Origin: Massilia sp. NR 4-1
GTDB taxonomy: Bacteria; Pseudomonadota; Gammaproteobacteria; Burkholderiales; Burkholderiaceae_D
Reading direction: 5' to 3'
Length of the DNA stretch: 64,000 nt
Assembly (NCBI RefSeq): GCF_001191005.1
Contig: NZ_CP012201.1
Location: 4,464,001 to 4,528,000 of the forward strand
Made by a program: the position numbers and the translations under genes. This document shows positions 26,425 to 35,029 of the stretch, piece after piece. Position 1 is the first letter of the stretch. Every line of letters begins with the position of its first letter. The notes beneath the pieces were generated by a model. It had not been told where the DNA came from. It did no database searches and was given only the letters and a program-made list of their open reading frames with translations.

Positions 26425-27483
26425 ATGTTCTACCGTGAAGCAGGACAATTCAAGACCAGCTACGAAGCGGACGGCCAGATCCTGCCCATCCGCCAGGACC
26501 GCATCGCCCTGTTCGTGACGCTGGCCGTGGCGCTGCTGGCGCTGCCGCTGGTTTCCTCGCCCTACATGCTGTCGGCGATTCTGATTCCCTTCCTGATCTT
26601 TGCGCTGGCGGCGCTGGGGTTGAACATCCTGACCGGCTATGCCGGCCAGCTCTCGCTCGGCACGGCTGCCTTCATGGCCGTCGGCGCCTTCGCCTCGTAC
26701 AACTTCGTGGCGCGCATTCCCGGCATTCCGGTGCTGCTGGCCTTTGTGCTGGGCGGGCTGTGCGCCGCCATGGTGGGCATCGCCTTCGGCCTGCCTTCGC
26801 TGCGCATCCGCGGCTTCTATCTGGCGGCGTCCACGCTGGCCACCCAGTTCTTCGTGGTCTGGTGCCTGACCAAGATTCCCTGGCTGACCGGCCATAGTTC
26901 GTCCGGCGTGATCACCGCGCAGAAAATGGAAATCCTCGGCTATGCCTTCGACACGCCGGAACGCAAATATGTGCTGGTGCTGGGCGTGGTCGCCTTCATG
27001 GCCCTGCTGGCGAAAAACATGCTGCGTTCGAACGTGGGCCGCTCCTGGATGGCGGTGCGCGATATGGACGTGGCGGCCGAAGTGATCGGCTTCCGCCTGA
27101 TGCGCACCAAATTGCTGGCCTTCGCCGTCAGTTCCTTCTACTGCGGCGTGGCGGGCGCGCTGTATGCGTTCGCCTATCTGGGCACGGTGGAACCTGAGGC
27201 GTACAACCTCGACCTGTCCTTCCGCATCCTGTTCATGATCATCATCGGCGGCGTCGGTTCCATTCTCGGCTCCTTCCTCGGCGCGGCCTTCATCGTGCTG
27301 CTGCCGGTGTTCCTGAACATCCTGGCGCATGGCCTGGCCCTGCCCACCAGCGTGGCATCGAACCTGGAGCTGATGACGTTCGGCGCCCTGATCATTTTCT
27401 TCCTGATCGTGGAACCCCACGGTCTGGCGCGTTTATGGCAAATCGGTAAAGAAAAACTGCGCCTGTGGCCTTTCCCCCACTGA
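26425..27483 (+). CDS. branched-chain amino acid-type ABC permease, LivM family
   Basis: 352 aa with about ten membrane helices. LivM marks: LGLNILTGYAGQLSLGTAAFMAVGAFASY, GLPSLRIRGFYLAASTLATQ, and MAVRDMDVAAEVIGFR, the coupling loop. It partners the LivH-type permease. The longer N-terminal cytoplasmic stretch (YREAGQFKTSYEADGQILP) is usual for HAAT-family transporters in beta-proteobacteria. Confidence 0.95.
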   Translation: MFYREAGQFKTSYEADGQILPIRQDRIALFVTLAVALLALPLVSSPYMLSAILIPFLIFALAALGLNILTGYAGQLSLGTAAFMAVGAFASYNFVARIPGIPVLLAFVLGGLCAAMVGIAFGLPSLRIRGFYLAASTLATQFFVVWCLTKIPWLTGHSSSGVITAQKMEILGYAFDTPERKYVLVLGVVAFMALLAKNMLRSNVGRSWMAVRDMDVAAEVIGFRLMRTKLLAFAVSSFYCGVAGALYAFAYLGTVEPEAYNLDLSFRILFMIIIGGVGSILGSFLGAAFIVLLPVFLNILAHGLALPTSVASNLELMTFGALIIFFLIVEPHGLARLWQIGKEKLRLWPFPH

Positions 27484-27514
27484 GCAGCGGATAAAAACCA
27501 TTGAGGAGACACAA

Positions 27515-28825
27515 ATGAAAAAAGCCCTGAAAACCCTGGCCCTGAGCGTCGCCCTGATCGGCAGCTTCGCCTCTGCACAAGCCCAGGTCACGGAGCAGTT
27601 CGTGGCCCTGCCGTCCTACCGCGTCGGCCCGTATGCGGCCGGTGGTTCCGGCTTCTATGGCGGCATCATCGATTACTTCAACCTGGTCAACGCCAACGGC
27701 GGCATCAATGGCGTGAAGGTCAGTTGGGAAGAGTGCGAAACCGAATACAACCCGTCGCGCGGCGTGGAATGCTATGAACGCCTGAAAACCAAGAACGGCG
27801 GCGCCACCATGGTCGAGCCGCTATCGACCGGCATCGCCTACGGCATCCTGGACCGCATCCCGCAGGACAAGGTGCCGATGACGACCCTGGGCTATGGCCG
27901 CTCGGATGCGGCCAACGGCAAGGTCTTCCCCTATGTCTTCCCGCTGATTTCGGACTACTGGAGCCAGGCGGCCGCCATGATCAAGTATCTGGGCGATAAG
28001 GATGGCGGCGTGGCCAAGCTGAAAGGCAAGAAGATCGTGCACCTGTACCACGACTCGGCCTTCGGCAAGGAACCCTTGCCGGTGCTGGAGGCGCTGGCGG
28101 CCCAGCATGGCTTTGAGCTGATCAAAATTCCGGTTGCGCCACCGGGCAGCGAGCAGCAGTCGCAATGGCTGCAGATCCGCCAGGCGAAACCGGACCATGT
28201 GATCCTGTGGGGCTGGGGCGTGATGAATTCCGTCGCCATCAAGACTGCGCAGCGCAACGGCTTCCCGCGCGAGAAAATCCTCGGCGTGTGGTGGGCCGGT
28301 TCGGAAGAGGACACCGTGCCGTCGGGCGATGCGGCCAAGGGCTATACCGCGATGTCCTTCAACACGCCAGGCAACTACCCGGTGCTGGACGAGATCCGCA
28401 AAAAAATCTACACCGGCGGCAAGGGCAATCTGGCCGACCAGTCGCGCATCGGCTCCGTGTACCACATGCGCGGCGTGACGGCCGGCATTCTGTTCGTGGA
28501 AGCCATGCGCACCGCGCAGGAGAAATTCGGCAAGGGCAAGCCGGTGACGGGCGAGCAACTGCGCTGGGGCCTGGAGAACCTGAACATCGACGAGACGCGC
28601 CAGAAAGCCATCGGCGCGCTGAATATGTTCCCGCCGGTGAAAACCTCCTGCGACGACCACGAAGGTTCGGGCGCGGTCAAAGTGCAGCAGTGGGATGGCA
28701 AGAAGTGGAACGCCATCACACCAAACTGGATCGTGGGCGACAAGGCGCTGGTGCGCAAGCTGGTGGAGGAATCCTCCAACAAGTACGCGGCGGAGAAGAA
28801 GATCACGCCAGCCTGCATGAAGTAA
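27515..28825 (+). CDS. periplasmic substrate-binding protein of the Liv-type importer
   Basis: 436 aa; AGGAGA precedes the ATG. The signal peptide MKKALKTLALSVALIGSFASAQA is followed by a two-lobed type I periplasmic binding fold (GGIIDYFNLVNANGGINGVKV, GKKIVHLYHDSAFGKEP, IKTAQRNGFPREKILGVWWAGSEED). It delivers the ligand to the permease. The ligand is unknown; the surrounding CoA ligases favour an organic acid over an amino acid. Confidence 0.93.
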   Translation: MKKALKTLALSVALIGSFASAQAQVTEQFVALPSYRVGPYAAGGSGFYGGIIDYFNLVNANGGINGVKVSWEECETEYNPSRGVECYERLKTKNGGATMVEPLSTGIAYGILDRIPQDKVPMTTLGYGRSDAANGKVFPYVFPLISDYWSQAAAMIKYLGDKDGGVAKLKGKKIVHLYHDSAFGKEPLPVLEALAAQHGFELIKIPVAPPGSEQQSQWLQIRQAKPDHVILWGWGVMNSVAIKTAQRNGFPREKILGVWWAGSEEDTVPSGDAAKGYTAMSFNTPGNYPVLDEIRKKIYTGGKGNLADQSRIGSVYHMRGVTAGILFVEAMRTAQEKFGKGKPVTGEQLRWGLENLNIDETRQKAIGALNMFPPVKTSCDDHEGSGAVKVQQWDGKKWNAITPNWIVGDKALVRKLVEESSNKYAAEKKITPACMK

Positions 28826-28892
28826 GGCGGCAGCATGGTTGCGCGCGGAGCTGTTCCGCGCGCGCAAGGCAACACGGATACACGAGCAGACT

Positions 28893-29735
28893 ATGACTAC
28901 ATTGCATGCAGTGCCTTCGGTTCAGGCAGCGCCCCAGCCTTATCTGTCGGTAAACAATATCGAGGTGATCTACGACCATGTGATCCTCGTGCTGAAAGGC
29001 GTGTCCCTGCAAGTCCCGCAGGGCAAGATCGTGGCCCTGCTGGGCGCCAACGGCGCCGGCAAATCGACCACGCTGAAAACCATCTCGACCCTGCTGCGCG
29101 GCGAACGCGGCGACGTCACCAAGGGCGAGGTGCAGTTCAAGGGCGAACGCATCGACCAGCTCACGCCGAACGAGCTGGTGAAGCGCGGCCTGTCGCAGGT
29201 GATGGAAGGGCGCCATTGCTTCGGCCACCTGACCATCGAGGAGAACCTGCTGACCGGCGCGTATACCCGTTCGCTCTCGCGCGCCGAGCTGCGCGAGGCG
29301 CTGGACAAGGTCTACCACTACTTCCCGCGCCTGAAGGAACGCCGCGGCAGCCAGGCCGGCTATACCTCGGGCGGCGAGCAGCAGATGTGCGCCATCGGCC
29401 GCGCACTGATGGCCAAGCCTTCCATGATCCTGCTGGATGAACCATCGATGGGCATCGCGCCGCAGATCGTCGATGAAATCTTCGGCATCGTAAAGGACTT
29501 GAACACCAAGGAAAACGTCTCCTTCCTGCTGGCCGAACAGAACACCATGGTGGCGCTGCGCTATGCGGACTTCGGCTACATCCTCGAAAACGGCCGCGTG
29601 GTGATGGAAGGCGCGGCCGACGAGCTGGCGAATAACGAGGACGTGAAGGAGTTCTATCTCGGCATGTCCGGCGCAGGCCGCAAGAGCTTCCGCGACATGA
29701 AGTTTTACCGCCGCCGCAAACGCTGGCTGGCTTAA
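28893..29735 (+). CDS. ABC transporter ATP-binding protein, LivF type
   Basis: 280 aa from ATG 28893; a weaker TTG start at 28839 is possible. Walker A GANGAGKST, Q-loop QVMEGRHCFGHLTIEENL, signature SGGEQQMCAIGRAL and Walker B SMILLDEPSMGIAP are present. It is the second ATPase of the importer. A basic C-terminal tail (KFYRRRKRWLA) extends past the usual LivF end. Confidence 0.93.
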   Translation: MTTLHAVPSVQAAPQPYLSVNNIEVIYDHVILVLKGVSLQVPQGKIVALLGANGAGKSTTLKTISTLLRGERGDVTKGEVQFKGERIDQLTPNELVKRGLSQVMEGRHCFGHLTIEENLLTGAYTRSLSRAELREALDKVYHYFPRLKERRGSQAGYTSGGEQQMCAIGRALMAKPSMILLDEPSMGIAPQIVDEIFGIVKDLNTKENVSFLLAEQNTMVALRYADFGYILENGRVVMEGAADELANNEDVKEFYLGMSGAGRKSFRDMKFYRRRKRWLA

Positions 29736-29742
29736 GGACGGT

Positions 29743-30096
29743 ATGAATCTGAACAAGGCAAAAACTTTCTGCCGCAGCCTGCCCGGCGCGATAGAAAGCG
29801 TGAAATGGGGCGAAGTGCTGGTGTTCACGGTAGGCGAAAAAATGTTCGCCTGCACCGATGCCGACGGCGAATCGAACCGCATCAGCTTCAAGGTGGAAGA
29901 CGAACGTTTTCTGGAATTGTCCGACCGTCCCGGCTTTGTGCCGGCGCCGTATCTGGCGCGCGCCAAGTGGGTCATGATCGAAGACGTGAAAACCGTGGCC
30001 GAGGACGAGGCGAAGGCCTTGCTGCGGCGTTCCTATGAACTGGTGTTCGCCAAATTGAGCAAGAAAATGCAGCGCGAAATCGGAGAGCAGGTATGA
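29743..30096 (+). CDS. MmcQ/YjbR family protein
   Basis: 117 aa; ATG eight bases after the LivF-type stop. It has the compact CyaY-like alpha/beta fold of YjbR proteins: FCRSLPGAIESVKWGE near the start, KMFACTDADGESNRISFKV, and APYLARAKWVMIE. The family is described as double-wing DNA-binding, but its role is unsettled. The last four bases overlap the next gene, so it is translated within the operon. Confidence 0.88.
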   Translation: MNLNKAKTFCRSLPGAIESVKWGEVLVFTVGEKMFACTDADGESNRISFKVEDERFLELSDRPGFVPAPYLARAKWVMIEDVKTVAEDEAKALLRRSYELVFAKLSKKMQREIGEQV

Positions 30097-31352
30097 GTGG
30101 CGATACGCTGGACGAATTGGAAACGAGAGCGCCGCAGGAGCGCGAACGCGAGCTGATGGCGCGCTTGCCGGGCCTGATCGCGCAGGCGCAGGCGGCGCCG
30201 GGCTGGGCGCGCATCCTGCAGGGCGTGGATGCCGCCGCCATCGACAACCGCGCCGCGCTGGCACGCCTGCCGGTCACGCGCAAAGCCGACCTGAAAACCC
30301 TGCAGCATGACCACATGCCTTTCGGCGGCTTGAACAGCACGCCGCAAAGCCAGCTGGCGCGGGTGTATATGTCGCCCGGACCCATCTTCGACCCGGAGGG
30401 ACGCGCGCCCGACTGGTGGCGCTTTTCCCGGCCCATGTATGCGGCCGGCGTGCGCGCCGGCGGGCTGCTGCAGAACTGCTTCTCCTACCATTTCACGCCG
30501 GCCGCCTTCATGGTGGAAGCTGGGGCGGCGCGCATCGGCTGCACCGTGATCCCGGCCGGCAGCGGCCAGACCGAGATGCAGGTGCAGGCCATGGCCGAGC
30601 TGAAGCCCGATACCTATATCGGCACGCCCTCCTTCCTCAAGATCATCATCGAGAAGGCGCGCGAGATGGGCGCCGATATCAGCAGCGTGAAGCAGGCCAT
30701 GATGGGGGCCGAGGCGCTGCCCGAATCGCTGCGCCGCTGGTTCGCCGAGAACGGCGTGCCGCATGTGTACCAGACTTATGCCTCGGCCGATATCGGCAGC
30801 ATCGCCTATGAGACGCGCAGCAACGGCGTGCTCAATCCCGGCATGGTGCTGGACGAGGATGTGATCCTGGAGATCGTGCGCCCCGGCAGCGGCGATCCGG
30901 TGCCGCCGGGCGAGGTGGGCGAGGTGGTCGTCACGCTGTTCAATCCGGACTATCCGCTGATCCGCTTCGCCACCGGCGACCTGTCGGCCATCCTGACCGA
31001 TGCGCCGCCCTCCGCCTGCGGCCGCACCAATACCCGCATCAAAGGCTGGATGGGACGGGCCGACCAGACCACCAAGGTGCGCGCCATGTTCGTCCATCCC
31101 TCGCAGGTGAATGAAATCGCCAGGCGCCATCCCGAAATCCGCAAGGCGCGCCTTGTCATTTCAGGCAAGGTTGCCAGCGACGTCATGACCCTGCACTGCG
31201 AAGTGGACGATCCGATGGACCTGCGCAATGCCGCCGCCATCGTCAATTCGATCCGCGAGCTGACCAAACTGCGCGGCGACGTGCGCTTTGCAGAGCGGGG
31301 AAGCCTGCCAAATGACGGCAAGATCATCGACGATGTGCGCGATTACAGCTAG
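30093..31352 (+). CDS. phenylacetate-CoA ligase-like (PaaK-family) AMP-dependent ligase
   Basis: 419 aa, starting in an ATGA overlap. PaaK-type features are LARLPVTRKADLKTLQ near the N-terminus, a central IGCTVIPAGSGQTEMQVQ, YIGTPSFLKIIIEKA, and the C-terminal PLIRFATGDLSAI and RIKGWMGRADQTTKVRAMFVHP. It would activate an aryl or related acid to CoA. It is the last gene of the 22727-31352 operon, which has a second ligase at the other end. Confidence 0.88.
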   Translation: MSGDTLDELETRAPQERERELMARLPGLIAQAQAAPGWARILQGVDAAAIDNRAALARLPVTRKADLKTLQHDHMPFGGLNSTPQSQLARVYMSPGPIFDPEGRAPDWWRFSRPMYAAGVRAGGLLQNCFSYHFTPAAFMVEAGAARIGCTVIPAGSGQTEMQVQAMAELKPDTYIGTPSFLKIIIEKAREMGADISSVKQAMMGAEALPESLRRWFAENGVPHVYQTYASADIGSIAYETRSNGVLNPGMVLDEDVILEIVRPGSGDPVPPGEVGEVVVTLFNPDYPLIRFATGDLSAILTDAPPSACGRTNTRIKGWMGRADQTTKVRAMFVHPSQVNEIARRHPEIRKARLVISGKVASDVMTLHCEVDDPMDLRNAAAIVNSIRELTKLRGDVRFAERGSLPNDGKIIDDVRDYS

Positions 31353-31445
31353 CTGTGGCGCGAATCCAACTGCAAAAGCGGGGGCCGGATTTATGGCGGA
31401 TAATGAAGCCATTCTTGAGCCATTTATCACCGCCACAGAATTATT

Positions 31446-32027
31446 ATGCAAGACTTTCACCATAACCGCGCCCGCGCCCTGCTGAAAAACGCAGAAGAAA
31501 TCTTCGATAAACAAGCCGTTCTCGATTCCGTCGCCCGCATCGCCGACCAGCTGAATAACCGCTTTGACCATGACGAGAACCAGGAATTCCCCCTGGTGCT
31601 GGGCGTGATGGGCGGGGCGGTGGTGTTCACCGGCCATCTGCTGCCGCAGCTGACCTTCCCGCTCGAATTCGACTATATCCATGTCAGCCGCTACGGCGAC
31701 GACGACCAGGGCGGCAAGGTGGTGTGGAAGGTGATTCCGCGTCCGACCGTGGCCGGCCGCACCATCATCGTGGTGGACGATATTCTGGACGAGGGCGAGA
31801 CGCTGGCCCACGTCAAGGAACGCCTGCTGGAAATGGGCGCCAAGGAAGTGATCCTGGCCGTGTTCGCGGACAAGGCGATCGGCAAGCCGAAGCCGGTGAA
31901 GGCCGATCTGGTGGGGCTGACCATCCCCAACCGCTTCGTGGTCGGTTTCGGCATGGATGCCTATGGCTACTGGCGCAATCTGCCGGGGCTGTGGGCCATC
32001 CGCAATGAGGATTTGAACCAGCGCTAG
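31446..32027 (+). CDS. hpt: hypoxanthine-guanine phosphoribosyltransferase
   Basis: 193 aa. The PRPP-binding motif IIVVDDILDEGETL and the flexible segment DYIHVSRYGDDDQGG identify a type I phosphoribosyltransferase. GVMGGAVVFTGHLLPQL and FGMDAYGYWRNLPGLWAI match the hypoxanthine phosphoribosyltransferase branch. It salvages hypoxanthine and/or guanine to nucleotides in the cytosol. Exact base preference is not certain. Confidence 0.88.
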   Translation: MQDFHHNRARALLKNAEEIFDKQAVLDSVARIADQLNNRFDHDENQEFPLVLGVMGGAVVFTGHLLPQLTFPLEFDYIHVSRYGDDDQGGKVVWKVIPRPTVAGRTIIVVDDILDEGETLAHVKERLLEMGAKEVILAVFADKAIGKPKPVKADLVGLTIPNRFVVGFGMDAYGYWRNLPGLWAIRNEDLNQR

Positions 32028-32033
32028 GCTGCT

Positions 32034-32055
32034 GCCGGGCCATGCGCGGCCCGGC
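32034..32055. terminator. GC-rich hairpin between convergent genes
   Basis: GCCGGGCC (32034-32041), loop ATGCGC, GGCCCGGC (32048-32055), followed by CATTT. It lies between hpt and the minus-strand flavoprotein gene, where both transcripts must end. The T-tract is poor. Confidence 0.5.
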
Positions 32056-32066
32056 CATTTATGCGA

Positions 32067-33020
32067 TTACAGCGCCAGACGGGCGCGCGCCGCCTGGTAT
32101 TCCGCCGTCAGGCGTTCCACCATCTCGGCCACGGTCGGCACATCGTCCATCAGGCCCACACCCTGGCCGGCGCCCCAGATATCGCGCCAGGCTTTCGCGC
32201 TGCCCGAGCCGAAGCTCATCTTGCTCTTGTCCGATTCCGGCAGGTTCTCCGGATCGAGGCCGGCGGCCACGATGGATTTTTTCAGGTAGTTGCCGTGCAC
32301 GCCGGTGAACAGATTGGTGTACACGATATCGGCCGCCGCGGATTCCACGATGGCGTCGCGGTAGCCCTGGCTCACATTCGATTCCTGGGTCGCCAGCCAG
32401 CGCGAGCCGATATAGGCGAAGTCCGCGCCCATGGCTTGCGCCGCCAGGATGGCGTCGCCGGTGGCGATGGAGCCGGACAGCGCGATCGGTCCCTTGAAGA
32501 ACTTGCGCACCTCGCCCACCAGGGCGAAAGGCGAGAGCGTGCCGGCATGGCCGCCGGCGCCGCTGGCCACCAGGATCAGGCCATCCACGCCTGCTTCCAG
32601 CGCTTTTTCCGCGTGGCGGATCGAAACCACATCATGCAGCACGATGCCGCCGTAGCTGTGGATCGCGTCCAGCATTTCCTTGGGCGGCGCGCGCAGCGAG
32701 GAAATGATGATCGGCACCTGGTGCTTGACGCAGACTTCCACATCATGCGCCAGGCGGTCGTTCGACTGGTGCACGATCTGGTTCACCGCGATCGGGCCGA
32801 CGCGCTTGCCGGGATGGGCGCGCTGATAATCGGCCAGCTCCGCCTGCAGGTCGGTCAGCCAGGTATCCAGCAGCTCCGCCGGACGCGCATTCAGCGCCGG
32901 GAAAGAGCCGACGATGCCGGCCTTGCACTGCGCCGCCACCAGGGCCGGGCCGCTGGCGATAAACATCGGCGAAGCGATGACGGGAAGAGACAGATTTTGC
33001 AGCACTGGAGGCAAGGCCAT
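32067..33020 (-). CDS. nitronate monooxygenase-like FMN protein
   Basis: 317 aa from ATG 33020. TIM-barrel FMN enzyme of the 2-nitropropane dioxygenase family: LPVIASPMFIASGPALVAAQCKAG at the start, GLILVASGAGGHAGTLSPFALV, and ALSGSIATGDAILAAQAMGADFAYIGSRWLA, which forms the phosphate loop. It probably oxidises nitronates such as propionate-3-nitronate. Related barrels include enoyl-ACP reductase FabK, so substrate identity is not certain. Confidence 0.9.
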   Translation of the reverse strand: MALPPVLQNLSLPVIASPMFIASGPALVAAQCKAGIVGSFPALNARPAELLDTWLTDLQAELADYQRAHPGKRVGPIAVNQIVHQSNDRLAHDVEVCVKHQVPIIISSLRAPPKEMLDAIHSYGGIVLHDVVSIRHAEKALEAGVDGLILVASGAGGHAGTLSPFALVGEVRKFFKGPIALSGSIATGDAILAAQAMGADFAYIGSRWLATQESNVSQGYRDAIVESAAADIVYTNLFTGVHGNYLKKSIVAAGLDPENLPESDKSKMSFGSGSAKAWRDIWGAGQGVGLMDDVPTVAEMVERLTAEYQAARARLAL

Positions 33021-33125
33021 GGCACGCTCGCTAAAAAAGGTTAATCGGACCCAGCCGATTATAGCCCTGAAATAGTACGATCGTGCTGAATCTAGGCAAA
33101 AGCCTCTACCGCTACCGCCGAGTCC

Positions 33126-33162
33126 GTGTCCGGAAATGGGGCCAGACCCCAAAAACGGACAC
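33126..33162 (+). repeat. REP-like imperfect palindrome, copy 1
   Basis: GTGTCCG and CGGACAC arms (33126-33132, 33156-33162) flank a 13-bp core GGGGCCAGACCCC with A-rich spacers. It lies in the 254-bp gap between two minus-strand genes. Confidence 0.75.
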
Positions 33163-33211
33163 GGGCTCGTCAGCACAGTGCTTCGCGAGGAAGCCAGCTA
33201 CGGTTGAGGTC

Positions 33212-33246
33212 GTGTCCGAAAAAGGGGTCTGGCCCCAAAATCGGAC
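33212..33246 (-). repeat. REP-like imperfect palindrome, copy 2, inverted
   Basis: GTGTCCG and CGGAC arms (33212-33218, 33242-33246) flank GGGGTCTGGCCCC, the exact reverse complement of the copy-1 core. The two copies form a head-to-head pair 49 bp apart, like a BIME. The spacer contains a small GCTTC/GAAGC stem. Confidence 0.75.
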
Positions 33247-33274
33247 GGGACGGCCATCCGGCGGACTCGGCTGT

Positions 33275-34186
33275 TTAGCCGTCGTTCAAGAGGTAGTCGC
33301 CGTCGAGGCGGGCGGCGCAGGCGCGGGTGAGCTGTTTGATGGCCCAGGCGGCCAGCTCGTCGTCGCTGCGGTGCAGATAGCGCGCGTTGGCGGTGGCGAG
33401 GGCGGACATGCCGGACAGGATGCCGGCGACGTCGCCCAGCGGGATGCGCTGGCGCTCCAGGAGCACGAATTTGAGCATGACCTTGACCGCGTATTCGGCA
33501 TTGCGCACCGGGTCGGCGGAGAGGAAGGCCAGGCGCTTGCGGGCGCGTCCCAGCGCGCCTTTGACGTCTTCGAACATGGCGCCATGGCCGGGAATGACCA
33601 CGCGCACGTCCAGGGTGTCGATCAGGTCGAGCGTGGCGCCGGCTTCCTCGAAGCCGTCCTCGCCTTCCAGCTCGGGAAAAATGACGCCAAAGCCGTTCCA
33701 CCACAGGGCGTCGGCCGAGATCAGCACCTTCTCCTGCGGGCAGTAGTAGATCAGCGAGTGGGTGTGGTGGCCGGGCGCGCCGAGCGCCTGCCATTCCATA
33801 TCGCCCAGGGTCAGCACTTCGCCCGCCTGCACCACGCCGTCGATGCGGAAACGCTCGCATTGCTGGCCGGTGGCTTTGAAGGTCAGCGCTTCCTCGTCCC
33901 AGTGGCGGACTTTTTCCGCTTCCTCGGCGGGCACGAAAGTATCGCAGCCGTAGTGGGCTTGCAGGATGGCGTTGCCGCCGCAGTGGTCGGAGTGCAGGTG
34001 GGTGTTGTACAGGCGGTCCAGGCGGCGGCCCGGCAGGGCGTGGCGCACCAGGGCGAGGGTCTGCTCGGCGTGGCTGATATAGCCGCTGTCGATCAGGGCC
34101 GCGTCGTGGCGGCCCAGCAGCAGCACATTATTCGAAGAGAGCCAGCCACGTTCGAAAACGTGGATGGAAGAAGGCAAAGTAATCAT
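33275..34186 (-). CDS. MBL-fold metallo-hydrolase
   Basis: 303 aa from ATG 34186. The metallo-beta-lactamase motif THLHSDHCGG, the downstream APGHHTHS, ISADALWW and VIPGHG give two zinc sites. The C-terminal helical domain resembles glyoxalase II/LACTB2-like hydrolases. The substrate is unknown, and a thioester or lactone is possible. It overlaps the PH-like gene by four bases (ATGA), so it is third in a compact three-gene operon starting at 34845. Confidence 0.9.
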   Translation of the reverse strand: MITLPSSIHVFERGWLSSNNVLLLGRHDAALIDSGYISHAEQTLALVRHALPGRRLDRLYNTHLHSDHCGGNAILQAHYGCDTFVPAEEAEKVRHWDEEALTFKATGQQCERFRIDGVVQAGEVLTLGDMEWQALGAPGHHTHSLIYYCPQEKVLISADALWWNGFGVIFPELEGEDGFEEAGATLDLIDTLDVRVVIPGHGAMFEDVKGALGRARKRLAFLSADPVRNAEYAVKVMLKFVLLERQRIPLGDVAGILSGMSALATANARYLHRSDDELAAWAIKQLTRACAARLDGDYLLNDG

Positions 34187-34626
34187 TTTTTCATCTGGAA
34201 GGCCAGGGAGATCCTGGCAAATTCCACCAGCACGTCCTGCGAGCCGCCGTTGAAGGTGACGAAGGCGTTCCCGGTGCGCACCACCATGCGCGGCGGGAAG
34301 AGCCAGGACAGATACGGAATACCAATCAGTTTCGCGCCGCGCACATCGCGCCATTCCACTTTTTTGTCGTACAGCCAGGTCTGGCGGATGCCGCTGCCGT
34401 CGATGGTGGTAGTGGCGCGCAGAAACCAGTAATAGCTGACGATCAGCATCAGGCCCGCGCCAACCAGCAGGGCTTTCACGCCCAGGCCGAATTGCAGCAG
34501 CGGGAAGCGCAGCGCCACGTTCAGCGTGTAGCCGGCCAGCACGATGGTGATGAAGGTGGCGAACAGCTTGAAGCCCTTGCCATAGGCGGGGCCAGAGACC
34601 GCGCGCTCGGGTTGGTAAGTCTGCAT
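34183..34626 (-). CDS. two-helix membrane protein with PH-like domain
   Basis: 147 aa. Two membrane helices (about 22-40 and 50-68) are followed by a soluble region beginning YWFLRATTTIDGSGIRQTWLYDKKVEWRDV, which looks like a bacterial PH-type domain. The protein is probably anchored in the inner membrane with its C-terminal domain in the cytoplasm. Function unknown. It is the middle gene of the DUF1289/PH/MBL operon: 3 bp after DUF1289 and ATGA-coupled to the MBL gene. Confidence 0.75.
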   Translation of the reverse strand: MQTYQPERAVSGPAYGKGFKLFATFITIVLAGYTLNVALRFPLLQFGLGVKALLVGAGLMLIVSYYWFLRATTTIDGSGIRQTWLYDKKVEWRDVRGAKLIGIPYLSWLFPPRMVVRTGNAFVTFNGGSQDVLVEFARISLAFQMKK

Positions 34627-34629
34627 GAA

Positions 34630-34845
34630 TTATTCGAAATCGATCAGTTGCTCGCGGCGGCGAATTTCCGCCCATACGCCGCGCTTGAACGCGTCGTCGG
34701 CCTGCGACCAGGCGACGATTTCGTCGATGGTGCGCAGGCAGCCTTCGCAAAAACCGCTGTCGCGGTTCATTTTGCACAGGCTGATGCAGGGCGATGGCAC
34801 CGGCGTCGCCAATTCTGGGGCGCCGGGTGGCAGATCATGACTCAT
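34630..34845 (-). CDS. DUF1289 family small cysteine protein
   Basis: 71 aa from ATG 34845. The DUF1289 Cys pattern is present as PCISLCKMNRDSGFCEGCLRTIDEI: four Cys residues arranged C-x3-C and C-x2-C, probably binding a metal. WAEIRRREQ near the C-terminus is also typical. Function unknown. It is the first gene of its operon. Confidence 0.9.
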   Translation of the reverse strand: MSHDLPPGAPELATPVPSPCISLCKMNRDSGFCEGCLRTIDEIVAWSQADDAFKRGVWAEIRRREQLIDFE

Positions 34846-35029
34846 TGGTGCGGTGGTTGGGGAAATTAGGCGTATTTTATCCTGCGTCCGCATTTTTAGC
34901 GTGCGGCCGGAATTCGCTTGCATTGCTTCGTGCTTCTTTTACAATATTCCAAACAGATGGCGGGCCATGCCACGGAGACTGAGGGGACTCACGCCGATTC
35001 TCGTATTCACCAAGTATCCGAGGTATAGC

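Noticed and set aside
33275..34777. One 500-residue MBL protein with an N-terminal extension
   Set aside because: The extension is out-of-frame reading of the PH-like gene. ATG 34186 in an ATGA overlap gives a normal 303-aa hydrolase.
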